This document shows positions 15,614 to 26,300 of a DNA stretch of 57,444 nucleotides, piece by piece. A program made the position numbers and the translations under genes. This DNA comes from Cyanobacteria bacterium SZAS LIN-3 (lineage in GTDB: Bacteria; Cyanobacteriota; Vampirovibrionia; Obscuribacterales; Obscuribacteraceae), in the NCBI GenBank assembly GCA_018266215.1, contig JAFEAV010000036.1, positions 1 through 57,444 of the forward strand. The letters are read 5' to 3'. The notes beneath the pieces were generated by a model. It worked only from the letters and a program-made list of their open reading frames with translations, was not told the origin of the DNA and did no database searches. How positions within the stretch are numbered: the first letter of the stretch is position 1; each line of letters starts with the position of its first letter.

Positions 15614-18449
15614 GCTCTACCGCTTCGCTGCAGGGCTTGCAGAGATCGGCGTAGCTGGCGTTATGTCCCACATCGGTGGTGAATTTCCAGCAGCGTGCGC
15701 ATTTAACGCCTTCCGCCGGCAGCACTTTAACCGTCAGTCCATCTTCGCTGACAACAGCCAGATGACCGTTGGTTTCCACCAGATCGGCGCTCTTGCCCTG
15801 GGCCAGAGCCACGGAAGCCTGCGAAGTGATGAAGAAACCGGGCAGGTCCTGGCCAAGCGATTTCATTTTCTGAGCCAGTTCAGGATTCTCAAATACGAGC
15901 GCCACCTGAGCTTCCAGAGAACTGCCGATCTTACGCGCGCCGCGGGCCTGCTCAAGGGCCTTGTTAACTACGTTACGCACATCGATGCGCTCCTGCCACA
16001 AATCCGAATTTGCCTTATTGCTGTACTCAGGTTTAACCCTGGGGAAATCAGTCAGCAGTACGCTTTCATGACCACCGGAGGCGGCACGCTGCGACTCACT
16101 CATATGCTGCCAGATATCCTCAGCCAGGTGAGGAGTAACCGGGGCGAGCAAGCGCACCAGTACCTGGAGGATTTCAAAATAAACCGTCTGCACAGCTCGA
16201 CGAGACGGTGCCGCCGGTGCCGATGTGTAGAGCCTGTCCTTGGCAATGTCGAGATAGAAGGAGGACAGAGTCACATTACAGAAATTGGAGAGCAGTTGAT
16301 AATACTTGAAGAATTCGAATCGATCGAAATCTTCGGTCACTTCCTCAACCAGCTCATTGAGACGGTGCAGGATAAAGCTATCCAGCTCGGTCAAATCGCT
16401 GAATTTTACAGCGTCCTTGGCCGGATCAAAATCATGCAGATTACCCAGCAAATTGCGCACGGTATTGCGCAGTTTGACGTAAACCTGAGCCAACTGGGCC
16501 AGCATATTTTTACCGATGCGCACATCGTCGGTGTAGTTGACCGAAGCCACCCAGAGTCTGAGCACATCGGCACCATACTGTTTGATCACCTCATCGGGAT
16601 CGACCACGTTGCCGACCGACTTGGACATTTTGCGGCCGTTTTCATCGACGACAAAGCCGTGCGTCAGGACGGTCTTATATGGTGCTCGGCCATGGATGGC
16701 GACACTGGTGAGAAGCGATGACTGGAACCACCCGCGGTGCTGGTCCGAGCCTTCAAGATAAAGCTCACAGGGCGATCCGCGCAACTCATCGCGCTCGTCG
16801 AGCACGGCGGCGTGCGTAACGCCCGAATCAAACCAGACGTCCATGGTATCGGTTTCGCGCACAAATTCGCCGTGACCGCACTCACATTTGAAGCCGGGGA
16901 TAAAGTCTTCGACTGACTTTTCCCACCAGCTATCGGATCCGTGGGTCTCGAATATTTTGGCGATGGATTCGATCGACTCCTCGGTCATGAGAGGCTTGTT
17001 GCACTTCTGGCAATAGAACACAGGGATAGGCACACCCCAGGTGCGCTGTCTGGAGATACACCAGTCCGAGCGATTCTCGACCATATTGTAGATGCGATTG
17101 CGACCGGAAGCCGGCAACCACTGCACCTGATCGATAGAGGCCAGGGCATTTTTGCGGAAACCTTCCACCGAGGCAAACCACTGTTCGGTAGCTCTGAAGA
17201 TGAGCGGTTTTTTGCAACGCCAGCAGTGCGGATAGGAGTGCGTAAATGTCTCGTGCTTGAGCAGAGCACCGATTTCTTTCAAGTGTTCAACCACCAATGG
17301 ATTGGCTTTATCGAAGCGCTGACCGGCAAACTGTCCCGCTTCTTCAGTAAATATGCCGCGTCCGTCCACAGGAGAAAGCACTCCCAGGTCATAGCGCTTA
17401 CCGACCTCAAAGTCTTCAGGACCGTGGCCCGGAGCTGTATGTACAGCACCGGTACCGGCTTCGGCGGTGACGTGTTCACCGACTATCACGCGGCTGCGAC
17501 GGTCCATAAAAGGATGACGCGCTTCCAGCAGTTCCAGCTTTTTACCGGTGGTGGTGCCCAGCACTTTGACCGAGGCGGGATCGATCTCGCAGGCCGCCAG
17601 AAATGCGTCTTTGAGTGACTGAGCGACAATGAGCACGCCGTGCTCGGCCGACTCCAGAAACTCATAGACAAAATCAGGATGCAGAGCGATACCGAGGTTG
17701 GCAGGCAGAGTCCAGGGTGTCGTCGTCCAGATGACGAAGGAGACCTTTTCCTTGTCTTTAGCGAAGGCCGGCAATTTGCCCAGGTAATCTTTGTCCACGG
17801 CAAATTTGACGTAGATGGAGTTGGACACATGGTCGGCGTATTCTATTTCAGCTTCAGCCAGAGCGGTTTCGCAATTAGGGCACCAGGAGATTGATTTCAA
17901 ACCTTTGTACAAATAGCCCTTGGAGCCCATCTTGCCGAAGACGCGGATTTGCTTGGCTTCAAATTTTTGATCGAGCGTGATGTAGGGATGAGCCCAATCG
18001 CCCCAGACACCCAGTCTTCTAAAATTGGCTTCCTGGCCTTTCAAATTATTTAAAGCAAATTCGCGGCAGCGTTTGCGCAGCTCGACAATCGAAAGCGCGT
18101 GGCGTCCGCCTTTGACGTCCTTAACGACGGCCGTTTCAATGGGCAGACCGTGGCTGTCGTAACCGGGCACATAGGGGCTGTAAAAACCGTGCAGCGCTTT
18201 GTACTTGGTGACGATGTCCTTGAGAATCTTGTTGAGAGCTGTACCGATGTGGATCTTGCTGGAGCTCAAGTAGGGCGGGCCGTCGTGCAGGACGTATTTG
18301 GGGGCGTCTTTGCGCGCCTCCAGATTACGCTTGTAGACTTCCTTCTCATCCCAGAGTTTTTGAATTTCCAGTTCGCGAACGGCGCTGTTTGCTTTCATGG
18401 GGAAAGCAGTCTGCGGAAGATTCACGCTGTACGAACTCTTCTCTTTCAT
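15582..18449 (-). CDS. ileS: Isoleucyl-tRNA synthetase
   Basis: Charges tRNA-Ile with isoleucine. The 955-residue class I synthetase has the HIGH-type motif as KIHIGTALNKILKD (about 65-78; the last His is Thr, a variant I recall from other phyla), GLPIETAV, the editing domain with TTTPWTLPANLGI, KMSKS in GRKMSKSVGN (about 620) and a C-terminal zinc finger with CARCW and CKPC. Length is normal. The upstream 250 bases (18450-18700) show no T-box: no specifier stem, no T-box sequence and no terminator reading toward ileS. The 3' end overlaps the convergent kinase gene by 32 bases, so the two transcripts are antisense at their ends. Confidence 0.97.
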   Translation of the reverse strand: MKEKSSYSVNLPQTAFPMKANSAVRELEIQKLWDEKEVYKRNLEARKDAPKYVLHDGPPYLSSSKIHIGTALNKILKDIVTKYKALHGFYSPYVPGYDSHGLPIETAVVKDVKGGRHALSIVELRKRCREFALNNLKGQEANFRRLGVWGDWAHPYITLDQKFEAKQIRVFGKMGSKGYLYKGLKSISWCPNCETALAEAEIEYADHVSNSIYVKFAVDKDYLGKLPAFAKDKEKVSFVIWTTTPWTLPANLGIALHPDFVYEFLESAEHGVLIVAQSLKDAFLAACEIDPASVKVLGTTTGKKLELLEARHPFMDRRSRVIVGEHVTAEAGTGAVHTAPGHGPEDFEVGKRYDLGVLSPVDGRGIFTEEAGQFAGQRFDKANPLVVEHLKEIGALLKHETFTHSYPHCWRCKKPLIFRATEQWFASVEGFRKNALASIDQVQWLPASGRNRIYNMVENRSDWCISRQRTWGVPIPVFYCQKCNKPLMTEESIESIAKIFETHGSDSWWEKSVEDFIPGFKCECGHGEFVRETDTMDVWFDSGVTHAAVLDERDELRGSPCELYLEGSDQHRGWFQSSLLTSVAIHGRAPYKTVLTHGFVVDENGRKMSKSVGNVVDPDEVIKQYGADVLRLWVASVNYTDDVRIGKNMLAQLAQVYVKLRNTVRNLLGNLHDFDPAKDAVKFSDLTELDSFILHRLNELVEEVTEDFDRFEFFKYYQLLSNFCNVTLSSFYLDIAKDRLYTSAPAAPSRRAVQTVYFEILQVLVRLLAPVTPHLAEDIWQHMSESQRAASGGHESVLLTDFPRVKPEYSNKANSDLWQERIDVRNVVNKALEQARGARKIGSSLEAQVALVFENPELAQKMKSLGQDLPGFFITSQASVALAQGKSADLVETNGHLAVVSEDGLTVKVLPAEGVKCARCWKFTTDVGHNASYADLCKPCSEAVELTGALSQSAG

Positions 18450-18498
18450 TTGAAACTCAACCTTTTAAACTTTCGCAACCGATAACCAGAAACAATAA

Positions 18499-18521
18499 CC
18501 GCCAACGCGAGGCGCTGGCGG
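18499..18521. other. Stem-loop in the ileS/IMPase divergent region
   Basis: CCGCCA (18499-18504) pairs with TGGCGG (18516-18521); inside it CGC pairs with GCG around a GAG loop with one mismatch between. On the plus strand it is followed by GAAACTTTTT. No gene reads into it on that strand, so its role is unclear. Confidence 0.35.
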
Positions 18522-18700
18522 GAAACTTTTTAAAGCCGCCAGCAGATTAGCTACTAATAGTAATGATGGCGACGGAAAAATACATGGGCCGACCTATACT
18601 CTAAGTATATTAGCCAAGGATAGTTTTCTGTCCCGGGCACGTCAACAAAGAGTCCGACGCCGTTAACGAAACTTATTTGGGATTAGCAGGGAGAAAAACA

Positions 18701-19492
18701 TTGAGCAAGCTGAGGCAACTGGCCGAATCCGTCGCAAAAGAAGCGGGAGCACTGCTCAAGTCCAGGGTTGGCAAGATAAAGAGCATCGACTACAAAAGTG
18801 CCTTCAACCTGGTCACCGATGTCGACAAAGCCTCCGAGGAGCTGATCGTACGGACAATCAAGGGCACCTTCCCCGATGACGGCATATTGGGCGAAGAGGG
18901 CGGCGAGGAATTGTCAAGCAGCTCCAGTCGCCGCTGGATAATTGATCCCCTGGACGGGACGACCAATTACACACATTCCTATCCATTTTTTGCAGTCTCC
19001 ATCGGCGTTGAAGAAAACGGCGTTATGGTGCTGGGCGTTGTCTACAATCCCATGGCCGATGAATTATTCGTGGCCGAGCGCGGGCAGGGCGCCGTTCTCA
19101 ACGGCGAGAAGTTGACGGTCTCGAAGGAAGAGTCCCTTGGCAACAGCCTTCTGGCGACCGGCTTCCCGCCTGACACGCTGAACAACATGTACAACAACCT
19201 GGAAAGCTTCAAATACCTCACTTCCCATTGCCACGGTGTGCGCCGGGATGGTTCGGCCGCCCTGGACCTGTGCTTTGTCGCAGCCGGCAGACTGGATGGC
19301 TTCTGGGAACGCAAACTGGCCCCCTGGGACGTAGCGGCGGGCTCGCTCATAGTGGAAGAAGCGGGAGGGACCGTCAGCAACCTCGAAGGCGGCGCGCTGG
19401 AACTGGCCAGCGGACACATTTTAGCCAGCAACGGCCTGATTCATCAGCAGGTCATAGACAGCCTGGCCCGGGTGGCGAGCACCATTTCCTAG
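18701..19492 (+). CDS. Inositol monophosphatase family phosphatase (SuhB-like)
   Basis: A 263-residue magnesium-dependent phosphatase of the IMPase/FBPase superfamily. Motif 1 is IIDPLDGTTNYTH (about 87-99), with the metal-binding EE in ILGEEGGEE upstream and motif 2 near the C-terminus as LAPWDVAAGSLIVEEAGG (about 210-227). The start is TTG 18701, with AGGGAG about seven bases upstream; an in-frame TTG at 18677 is less well placed. Substrates in this family include inositol phosphates, PAP and sugar phosphates, and the sequence does not decide which. It converges with the glycosyltransferase, with two bases between the stops. Confidence 0.88.
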   Translation: MSKLRQLAESVAKEAGALLKSRVGKIKSIDYKSAFNLVTDVDKASEELIVRTIKGTFPDDGILGEEGGEELSSSSSRRWIIDPLDGTTNYTHSYPFFAVSIGVEENGVMVLGVVYNPMADELFVAERGQGAVLNGEKLTVSKEESLGNSLLATGFPPDTLNNMYNNLESFKYLTSHCHGVRRDGSAALDLCFVAAGRLDGFWERKLAPWDVAAGSLIVEEAGGTVSNLEGGALELASGHILASNGLIHQQVIDSLARVASTIS

Positions 19493-19494
19493 AC

Positions 19495-20244
19495 TCAGGT
19501 CTGTTGAGGTTTTTTCAGTAATTTGCGATAGGAGCCGGTCCAGGCCCCCAGTGTGATGCGCAAAACTTCCATGAGCATGCGCGGCGAGTCGGTCAAAACA
19601 TTGACCTTAGAGCCTTCAGCATTGGTCCAGTTGATGGCCAGCTCGGTGATTTTGTAATTGCGCAGGCGGGCTATATAAAGCAGCTCAACATCAAAGGCGT
19701 AGCCGTTCAGTCTGGCTACCGAAAAAATGTCCTGGGCCACCGCTCGCTTGAACAATTTGAAGCCGCACTGCGTATCGGCAATGCCGGGCAAAAGCAGTTT
19801 CTGGACAATCAAATTGAATGTATTACCGATATATTTGCGGTGCAATTGCGCCGTCACCACAACCCCGGGATCGACCTTGGCGCGCGAGCCTATGGCCACG
19901 TCGGCGCCATCTTTTAAGGCTTTGAGCAATTTGCCCACTTCTTCTATGGGCGAGCTGCCGTCGGCATCGTTCATCAGCAAGTAGTCACCGCGCGCAGCCA
20001 GCATACCGGTCCGCACGGCACAGCCCTTGCCCTGATTAGGGGCATACGAGATCAGTCGCAATCCGTCATGGTGCCCGGCAAAGTCCTGCACCACATCGCA
20101 GGTGCCATCAAGAGAGCCGTCGTCCACGACGATTATTTCAAAGCTGTACGGAGACTGGCTGAGAAATAGGTACACGGACTCAAGAGTGGCTGGCAGTCGC
20201 CCTTCTTCGTTGTATGCCGGGATAATTACCGATAGCTCAGGCAC
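19495..20244 (-). CDS. GT2 family glycosyltransferase, dolichyl-phosphate type
   Basis: A 249-residue soluble glycosyltransferase. The N-terminus ELSVIIPAYNEEGRLPATL and the motifs IIVVDDGSLDGT and LLMNDADGSSP (metal-binding DxD region) are those of GT2 enzymes such as dolichyl- or polyprenyl-phosphate glucosyl/mannosyltransferases. The DTQCGFKLFKR segment is highly typical of the DPG synthase subgroup. It has no C-terminal membrane helices, so it may be membrane-associated through partners. It probably transfers a sugar from a nucleotide donor to a lipid-phosphate carrier for surface glycans. It converges with the IMPase gene. Confidence 0.88.
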   Translation of the reverse strand: MPELSVIIPAYNEEGRLPATLESVYLFLSQSPYSFEIIVVDDGSLDGTCDVVQDFAGHHDGLRLISYAPNQGKGCAVRTGMLAARGDYLLMNDADGSSPIEEVGKLLKALKDGADVAIGSRAKVDPGVVVTAQLHRKYIGNTFNLIVQKLLLPGIADTQCGFKLFKRAVAQDIFSVARLNGYAFDVELLYIARLRNYKITELAINWTNAEGSKVNVLTDSPRMLMEVLRITLGAWTGSYRKLLKKPQQT

Positions 20245-20349
20245 GTCAAATCCATTTGAAGCACCAGCAGTTTACCATTACCCGGCTCGTCCTATGAACG
20301 AGATCGATGGTCCTGGCATGCAGTCGTTTCAGATTTTTACGGCTGAATT

Positions 20350-23199
20350 TTAAGGCTCTTCATCCGGGCTCAATCTTTCGGCGGCGGTGAAATCGCTCTC
20401 GGTGGACTGGATTGGGGCTTTGGGACGGTCCACGGCAATGCGATCTATCACGGGCAGGCCCGGATCGATATTGAGCCAGTTGCTCTGAATGATTGTACCT
20501 TCGCCTGCACCATCCTTAATGTCCTGACGACGGGCATCCCAGCCGCGGGTATTGTTGTATGGTCCGAAGATGGAGGTGGACTCGCTGATCGTGTGTGGGC
20601 CACGGCTGTAGGCATAGGCCGGTCCCATCTGGTCGGCAATCTGTCTTTCGACAATACCCTTGCCGCCTTCAAGCAAGCCCACGCTGGCAGTACCCCAGAG
20701 AACGTTGCTGGTGGTGAACAACTTAGGCGCCACATAGGCTGTATTTTCCACAGCCGCGGCCACTTCAGTACCGGTCAGCCAGCCCTTTATGCCTTTACCG
20801 ACGGCACCGGCACCAGCCCCAAACATAGGCAGAGCTGTCATGATACCGACTTGCTGGGCCGATTGCCCCCAGGTCGAGCCAGTGGCGTAGTGATTTATCA
20901 GTTCGTTGGAAGCAGCACCACTGAACGACACCGCACCCATTCTGCCGCTGGCCAGAAGCCACCGGGGAACGGTCGATGCTGCCTGAGTGGCCACAGCTTC
21001 GGTAGTCAGGGCGGTTGTGGCACCGGCGACTTCTGTAGTAGCTGCGGTACCGGCCACCTCAGTGACGGCAGCCCCACCGCCAAGACTGCCTGCGGCAGCC
21101 ATCAGAGGCAGCGATCCGACAACGAAACCACCAAGCGCTCCGGCGTTACCAAACTGCAGAAGATCTTTGCCAAGATCGACCTGTTCCGATACCAATCCGG
21201 CTTTGTTCAAACCGTAATGAGTAGCGGTACCGGTCACAGCACCGGCTACGGCAGCTGTGCCGACAGTCAGGCCGAAGGCACCCATGAGACCAAGTGTTGT
21301 GCCACCACCGACGAGGGCAGCTCCGGGACCGGACCAGATGGTCAGGGCACCGGCGACGACACCAGCAGCAAAAGCTACACCGTAAGCAACCTTGCGCCAG
21401 TTTCTATCCCACCAGCTGGGCTCCTCCGCTCCCTTTTCCAGGGTCTTGAAGAAGCCATCCTTGCCGCCCGGTCCAGGCATATTAGCCAGTTCAGGATCAG
21501 CGGCTTTGACTTCAGCCAGGAGGCTGCGGGCATGGTCACGATTTTCTTCGGAGACATCAAGACTGGCTTCAAAAAGTTTGCTTACGTTGAGCAGACGATT
21601 TGCTTCTTTCGAATCGGCGGCCAGCAATTCACGCTGCTGCTTAATCATCAGCTGTTCGCGGGCTATCTGGTCCTCTTCGATCTTGCGGGCACCGGTCGTT
21701 AGATATGTCTTGCTGTCGAGCTCTTTCTTTTGCTTATCGAGCTGTTGCTGGGCGAGGTCCAGACCTTTCTGACCATCGGCGATTTCAGCCACCTTTTTAT
21801 TGGCAGCGGTTCTCAAATCGGCGACGATATCATGGGCGCCTCTGACACCATCTTTGGTGACAAATTGCCCCTTGCCCATAGCATCGGTATACTGCTCGAT
21901 CAAATTCTTGATCTGTCCGGGGGCAACCGTCGTCGACGCCGCCACCTGATGATCGAGCTTATTAAAATCTACGAAACGGCTCTGCTTGTAGAGCAACTGT
22001 CCGGGATGATCGGGATCGGCCTGAAACATCACTTCCGGGCATTCGGTCTTGACCTTGAGTATAAGACCCTGAGCCTCACCAAATTTGCCCTGATCGGCCA
22101 GAAACTGAGCGTACTGAAGTCGGGCGGTGCTGCCCATAACCACATTTTTAGCCATGTCGCCCAATACATCAGGATTTCTCTGACTGGCGACAAACTTAGG
22201 ATCTCTGAGCATCTGCGCAATGGCGGCGGTATTGGTGCTGTCGGCCAGTGCCACGGCTTCCTTGAGCAGTCTTTCCTGCTCCACCTTGTTGCCTGCTTGT
22301 CCGGCGTTGGTGGCATTCTGCAAATCGTTAGTAATAGTCGTCACTTTGGCCGAAGAATTTTCCAGCCTGGGTAGAACGGTATTGACTGTATTGAGATAGA
22401 GCTGACTGTGACGAAGGTCCTTATTGCCGGCGGCTTCGGTTAGAAGCTGGACCGCGTCAACGAGATCCTTTTGACTGGGCTTGAGAGCGCCGTTAGCATC
22501 TCTCTGGGTAGGACCTTCCGTATTGGCGAGACCTTCAGCCTTAAAAGTTGCAAAACGCATACGAGTATAAGCAGGCGCATTTTCCCATACTTTGTAGGTA
22601 TCGACCTTGCCCTGGGCCTGAGCCAGTTGCTCCAGCGTCATTCTTCTGGCACTATCCGTGGTGCCAGCCAGAGCGCTTGCGATAACTTCTCTGCTGATTG
22701 TGCGAGTATCAAGACCAGCCTGTGTTGCCAGAGTGTTGCGCTCGTTGCGAGCAGTCTGCAGCAAACCGGCGACCTGATCTTGTTTGATATTGTTCGATTG
22801 ACCAACGGCGATAGCCGCTTCGCTGCTCACTATCTTTTTGAGCTCTGCAATGCGGTCGGCGACTTTTACCGTGTGTTCAACACCATCGGCACCTTTATAG
22901 GTAACCATGTCGGTGTCTTTTTTATTACCCTTGATGTACTGGTTGATTTCATTGGCGGCTTGCTCAGCCTTAGCCAGATGTGTGTAGGTATCGGCTGCCG
23001 GCTTCTGCGTCGTCTCACGCACCCGGTCAAGACCTTTGTCCGTACCGGCAGCGGTAGTATCACGACCGGCGGTGGCACTGTCTTTGGTATAGGCGACAGC
23101 ACGCAGGTCATCATGACCCGCTGTGTTAGTCGTCGTTGCCGTATTGTGGTCGCCGGCTTTGGCGGCTGCGGCATCACCAGTTGTTTGACCTTGTCCCAT
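20350..23199 (-). CDS. Large Ala/Thr-rich protein with glycine-rich hydrophobic C-terminal third
   Basis: A 949-residue protein that I do not recognise. Residues 1 to about 70 are low-complexity Thr/Ala/Asp/Gly. About 75-620 is charged and helical with TPR-like stretches (RLQYAQFLADQGKFGEAQGL) and a coiled coil (about 485-550). About 625-870 contains several Gly/Ala-rich hydrophobic segments (VAFAAGVVAGALTIWSGPGA, LGLMGAFGLTVGTAAVAGAV) like the membrane-active or linker parts of large secreted proteins. The C-terminus is polar and disordered. There is no signal peptide. GAGGT lies about 10 bases before the ATG. The 1602-residue gene upstream on the same strand has the same architecture. Long ORFs on the opposite strand here are by-products of composition. 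Confidence 0.8.
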   Translation of the reverse strand: MGQGQTTGDAAAAKAGDHNTATTTNTAGHDDLRAVAYTKDSATAGRDTTAAGTDKGLDRVRETTQKPAADTYTHLAKAEQAANEINQYIKGNKKDTDMVTYKGADGVEHTVKVADRIAELKKIVSSEAAIAVGQSNNIKQDQVAGLLQTARNERNTLATQAGLDTRTISREVIASALAGTTDSARRMTLEQLAQAQGKVDTYKVWENAPAYTRMRFATFKAEGLANTEGPTQRDANGALKPSQKDLVDAVQLLTEAAGNKDLRHSQLYLNTVNTVLPRLENSSAKVTTITNDLQNATNAGQAGNKVEQERLLKEAVALADSTNTAAIAQMLRDPKFVASQRNPDVLGDMAKNVVMGSTARLQYAQFLADQGKFGEAQGLILKVKTECPEVMFQADPDHPGQLLYKQSRFVDFNKLDHQVAASTTVAPGQIKNLIEQYTDAMGKGQFVTKDGVRGAHDIVADLRTAANKKVAEIADGQKGLDLAQQQLDKQKKELDSKTYLTTGARKIEEDQIAREQLMIKQQRELLAADSKEANRLLNVSKLFEASLDVSEENRDHARSLLAEVKAADPELANMPGPGGKDGFFKTLEKGAEEPSWWDRNWRKVAYGVAFAAGVVAGALTIWSGPGAALVGGGTTLGLMGAFGLTVGTAAVAGAVTGTATHYGLNKAGLVSEQVDLGKDLLQFGNAGALGGFVVGSLPLMAAAGSLGGGAAVTEVAGTAATTEVAGATTALTTEAVATQAASTVPRWLLASGRMGAVSFSGAASNELINHYATGSTWGQSAQQVGIMTALPMFGAGAGAVGKGIKGWLTGTEVAAAVENTAYVAPKLFTTSNVLWGTASVGLLEGGKGIVERQIADQMGPAYAYSRGPHTISESTSIFGPYNNTRGWDARRQDIKDGAGEGTIIQSNWLNIDPGLPVIDRIAVDRPKAPIQSTESDFTAAERLSPDEEP

Positions 23200-23316
23200 G
23201 ACTTGGACACCTCATCTATAAGAACCATTTACTCACGGTGGATAAACAGTTCTATACAGATTGTGCCCGTTTCTCGACAGATTTACTCGAATTATCTGCC
23301 GGAAAAGGCCTCTTGA

Positions 23317-26300
23317 CTAGGTACCCGGGGGTTTCTGGTCAAGGCCGGGATTTGCAGAAGGCTGCGTACCTGTGGCGGGAGCGGTGGTCTGAGGAGCAGT
23401 TGTCGTGTCGGTAGTCGAAGCAGCACCGGCATTGGGATCAATCACATCACTACCAGCGGGAGCAGCCGTTGTCGCCGGTGCATCAGTGGTGGTAGCGGGT
23501 GCATCGGTTGTCGCCGGCTGATGGGGCTTAGCGCCCTGCTGTTCATACACCTGATCAGCTGTAGTGCCTGCATTTTGAGGAGCATAATCGCGCAAAGGTC
23601 TCTGCGTGCTTTCATAAGTACGCTGATTATCCTGGGCCGAAAAATAATCCATGGCACCCTGAGCCGCGTTTGGCGTGGCGAGACCAAACTTGGTCCAGGT
23701 CGAAAGGTCTCTGCCGGTGCCCGCAATAGCATCACGAGCGTACTGCGAACCAAACTGAGGAATTTTTCTGGCCAGCCAACCGGAACCGCCGGAAGCAGCC
23801 GCGGCTTCCTCAAGCGCGGGAGCCATGGCACCCTTGAGGATCCATCCGCCAAGGAGTGCTTGACCAACGGTACCCGTAACCAGGCCGTTGAGCACGCCCT
23901 TATCGGCAGGTCCGAAATTGCCCTGCATAACTGCATCCATAGCGGTAAATTGATGCCAGTTACCCTGAGCGTCTTGATAGGATTTACCCTTCCACCAGTT
24001 GTCGTAGAGACTGGTCGTAGTGTTATAAGCACCGATGGTCCCCAGGGCAAGAGTCGTAGACTTCCAGCCAGCGGACTGATTGTTGGCAATCTGCAGTTCG
24101 CGCTGAGAAGCGGTAGCCGCATCCAGTCTCTGAAGATTCGGAGCCTTAGGAGCATTGAATTCAGGCTTGAATCTATTGAGCGCACCCTTGACCCCGCCGG
24201 GGGACTCAACGGCAACCAGCTCAGAAGCAGGTTTACCGGCATTAGGGAAGGAAACGACGTTACGCACATCAATGTTATAGGAGCGCTTGCCATAGAGGAC
24301 ATCGCCGAGCGAGCCTGCTTTGCCGTCAACCCAGCTGCCGAATCTGCCCAGGACGCCTTTCGAAACATTGGGTACGGCAGGATTGACTTCAGGCACAATA
24401 TTTCTGAGCTGTACTCGACCGGCACTCTCGACTGCGCCGAATCCTTTGCCGGCGGCAAGAGCTTCAGCCAGTTTAGTTTCAGGAGCAAGGCCGGCCAGGT
24501 CAGGGAAGAGCTTGCCAACGGTGAAGTAATCTTTGGCATTAGCCACCGCAGCACGCAGCTGACCGACTGTTTTGATATTGTTTTCAGCCAGGAATTTCGC
24601 CTGCTCACTCACAGCCAGCTCGCCGGAGAAAGCCGCCTTGCTGGGATCACCAGTTGCTCGCATCTTGCGCAGAGCGTCGGTGACAGGGGCGCTGTCGTTG
24701 AGTTTGGCAATGGAAGCTTCATTCAGTTGAGGCCCCATACTTGTAACTCGTTCAGCCCGAGTTGCGAGATTAGCCTGAAGATCACCAACAGTGTTGATAC
24801 CGCGACCGTTGAGAGCAGACAGGGTCTTCGCTTCGGTACTGGCGTCGTTCATGTGCGGGAAGATGCGTTCCAGAGCGGTAGCACCTCTCGCCCCATTCAA
24901 ATTGAGCGACTTATTGAGGGCGGCAAGTTCCTCAGCGGTGGCCGAAGATACAGCCTTATTGCCGAGAGCTTCCAGTTGAGCAGCCTCGTTCGTGAGACCA
25001 CTGTTTCTAAATACACGACCTACCTGCGAGAAAGTAGCATTCTCACCGAGATTACCTGCCACTCTGTTGAGGACACCTTCACCGGTGATGTTGCCCATTC
25101 TGTACTCGAATGCCGAAGCCGCTCCCGGCTTGTTCAGGAGTTGCGAACCATACTTGTAGCCAATCGGCATCAAGGCAGCAATACCGCCGTGGACGGCGCT
25201 GTCGCTCCAGCTTTCTTCCTTACCGTTCAAAGCCGAGGCCAGATAGTGACGAGTGATGATACCGGTTGTAACGGCACCAACGTCACCAATACGGTTAAGC
25301 ACAAATGGATTGACTTTACCTTCGGTCGCGGCCGCTACGGCAAACTTGAGCACAGCGCCACCGGCAACCGAACTTACCAGAGCGCCTACATCAGCTATGC
25401 CGCTTGAAGCTGACTCTCTGAGTTTGTCGCTGGCATTTTTAAACATTTCCGGACGCAGTTGCTGTCCCATGGCAAACAATTGCTCGGTAACGGCATCGTG
25501 CGAGCCGGCACCGTTAATCGCTTCATTAGCTGCTTTCGCTTCCGTGAGGAGTTTCAACGCATCCTGCGGACGGAACATCTCATCGGTCTGGTGAGTTTTG
25601 GGCATGAGCTGCAAGGCATTGCCCTTGTCATTGAACTGGGCTCCCTGCATCAAGTAGAGCATGGCCAGCTGGTCGCGCATGAAGACGCGAGAAGTCAGCA
25701 AGTTTGGATGGACATCGCCTTTAGCGTCCTTACCACCTTCTACCAGAACCTTCAGCTGTGTCAGTGTTTCAGTGTCACCAACACCGGCCGATCTGTCCTG
25801 ATTTATCTGGGCAGCAACGCGCTTCATCAAGTTTATGTCTACCGAATCAGCAGCGGCGATTGCCTTCCTCTGCTGCTCGTCCATGCTCTTGATCTGGTTG
25901 ACACCATCGGTGATTTGAGCATGAGCTTTGCTGGGATCGAGAGCCGTCAGTCTGTTATCGCCCAGGTATGTCGCATACTGGTTGTGCAGCTGCGCAGCAG
26001 CGTTCAAACCGAGTATGAGCTGCGCATTCATGGCATTGAGTTGCAGACGAGCGTTAGCATCGAGCGGCTTACCATCAGGGCCCTTATTTGCCTCCAGGGC
26101 CTTGAGATTGTCAGCCACCTGATCCGCCCACTGCTTGCGACGAGTAGGCTCTTCAGCACGGCGAATTTCTTCCTCAAAGAGTGCTTTAGCCTCGTTCAGG
26201 CCAGCGCCTTTTTTGGCAATAGCGGCATCAAGTCTGGCGTTCAAATCCTGAGGAGACAGGTTGCTCAGATCATTGGGATTGGAAGAGGTCGGAGTACCAG

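Noticed and set aside
18450..18700. T-box riboswitch upstream of ileS
   Set aside because: No T-box sequence, specifier loop or terminator directed toward ileS was seen on the minus strand.
23521..25407. Long plus-strand ORF (628 codons) opposite the 1602-residue gene, with others at 25459-26718 and 20593-21702
   Set aside because: They lie wholly antisense to large Ala/Thr-rich genes. Their translations have no coherent domain, and long antisense ORFs are expected from this composition.
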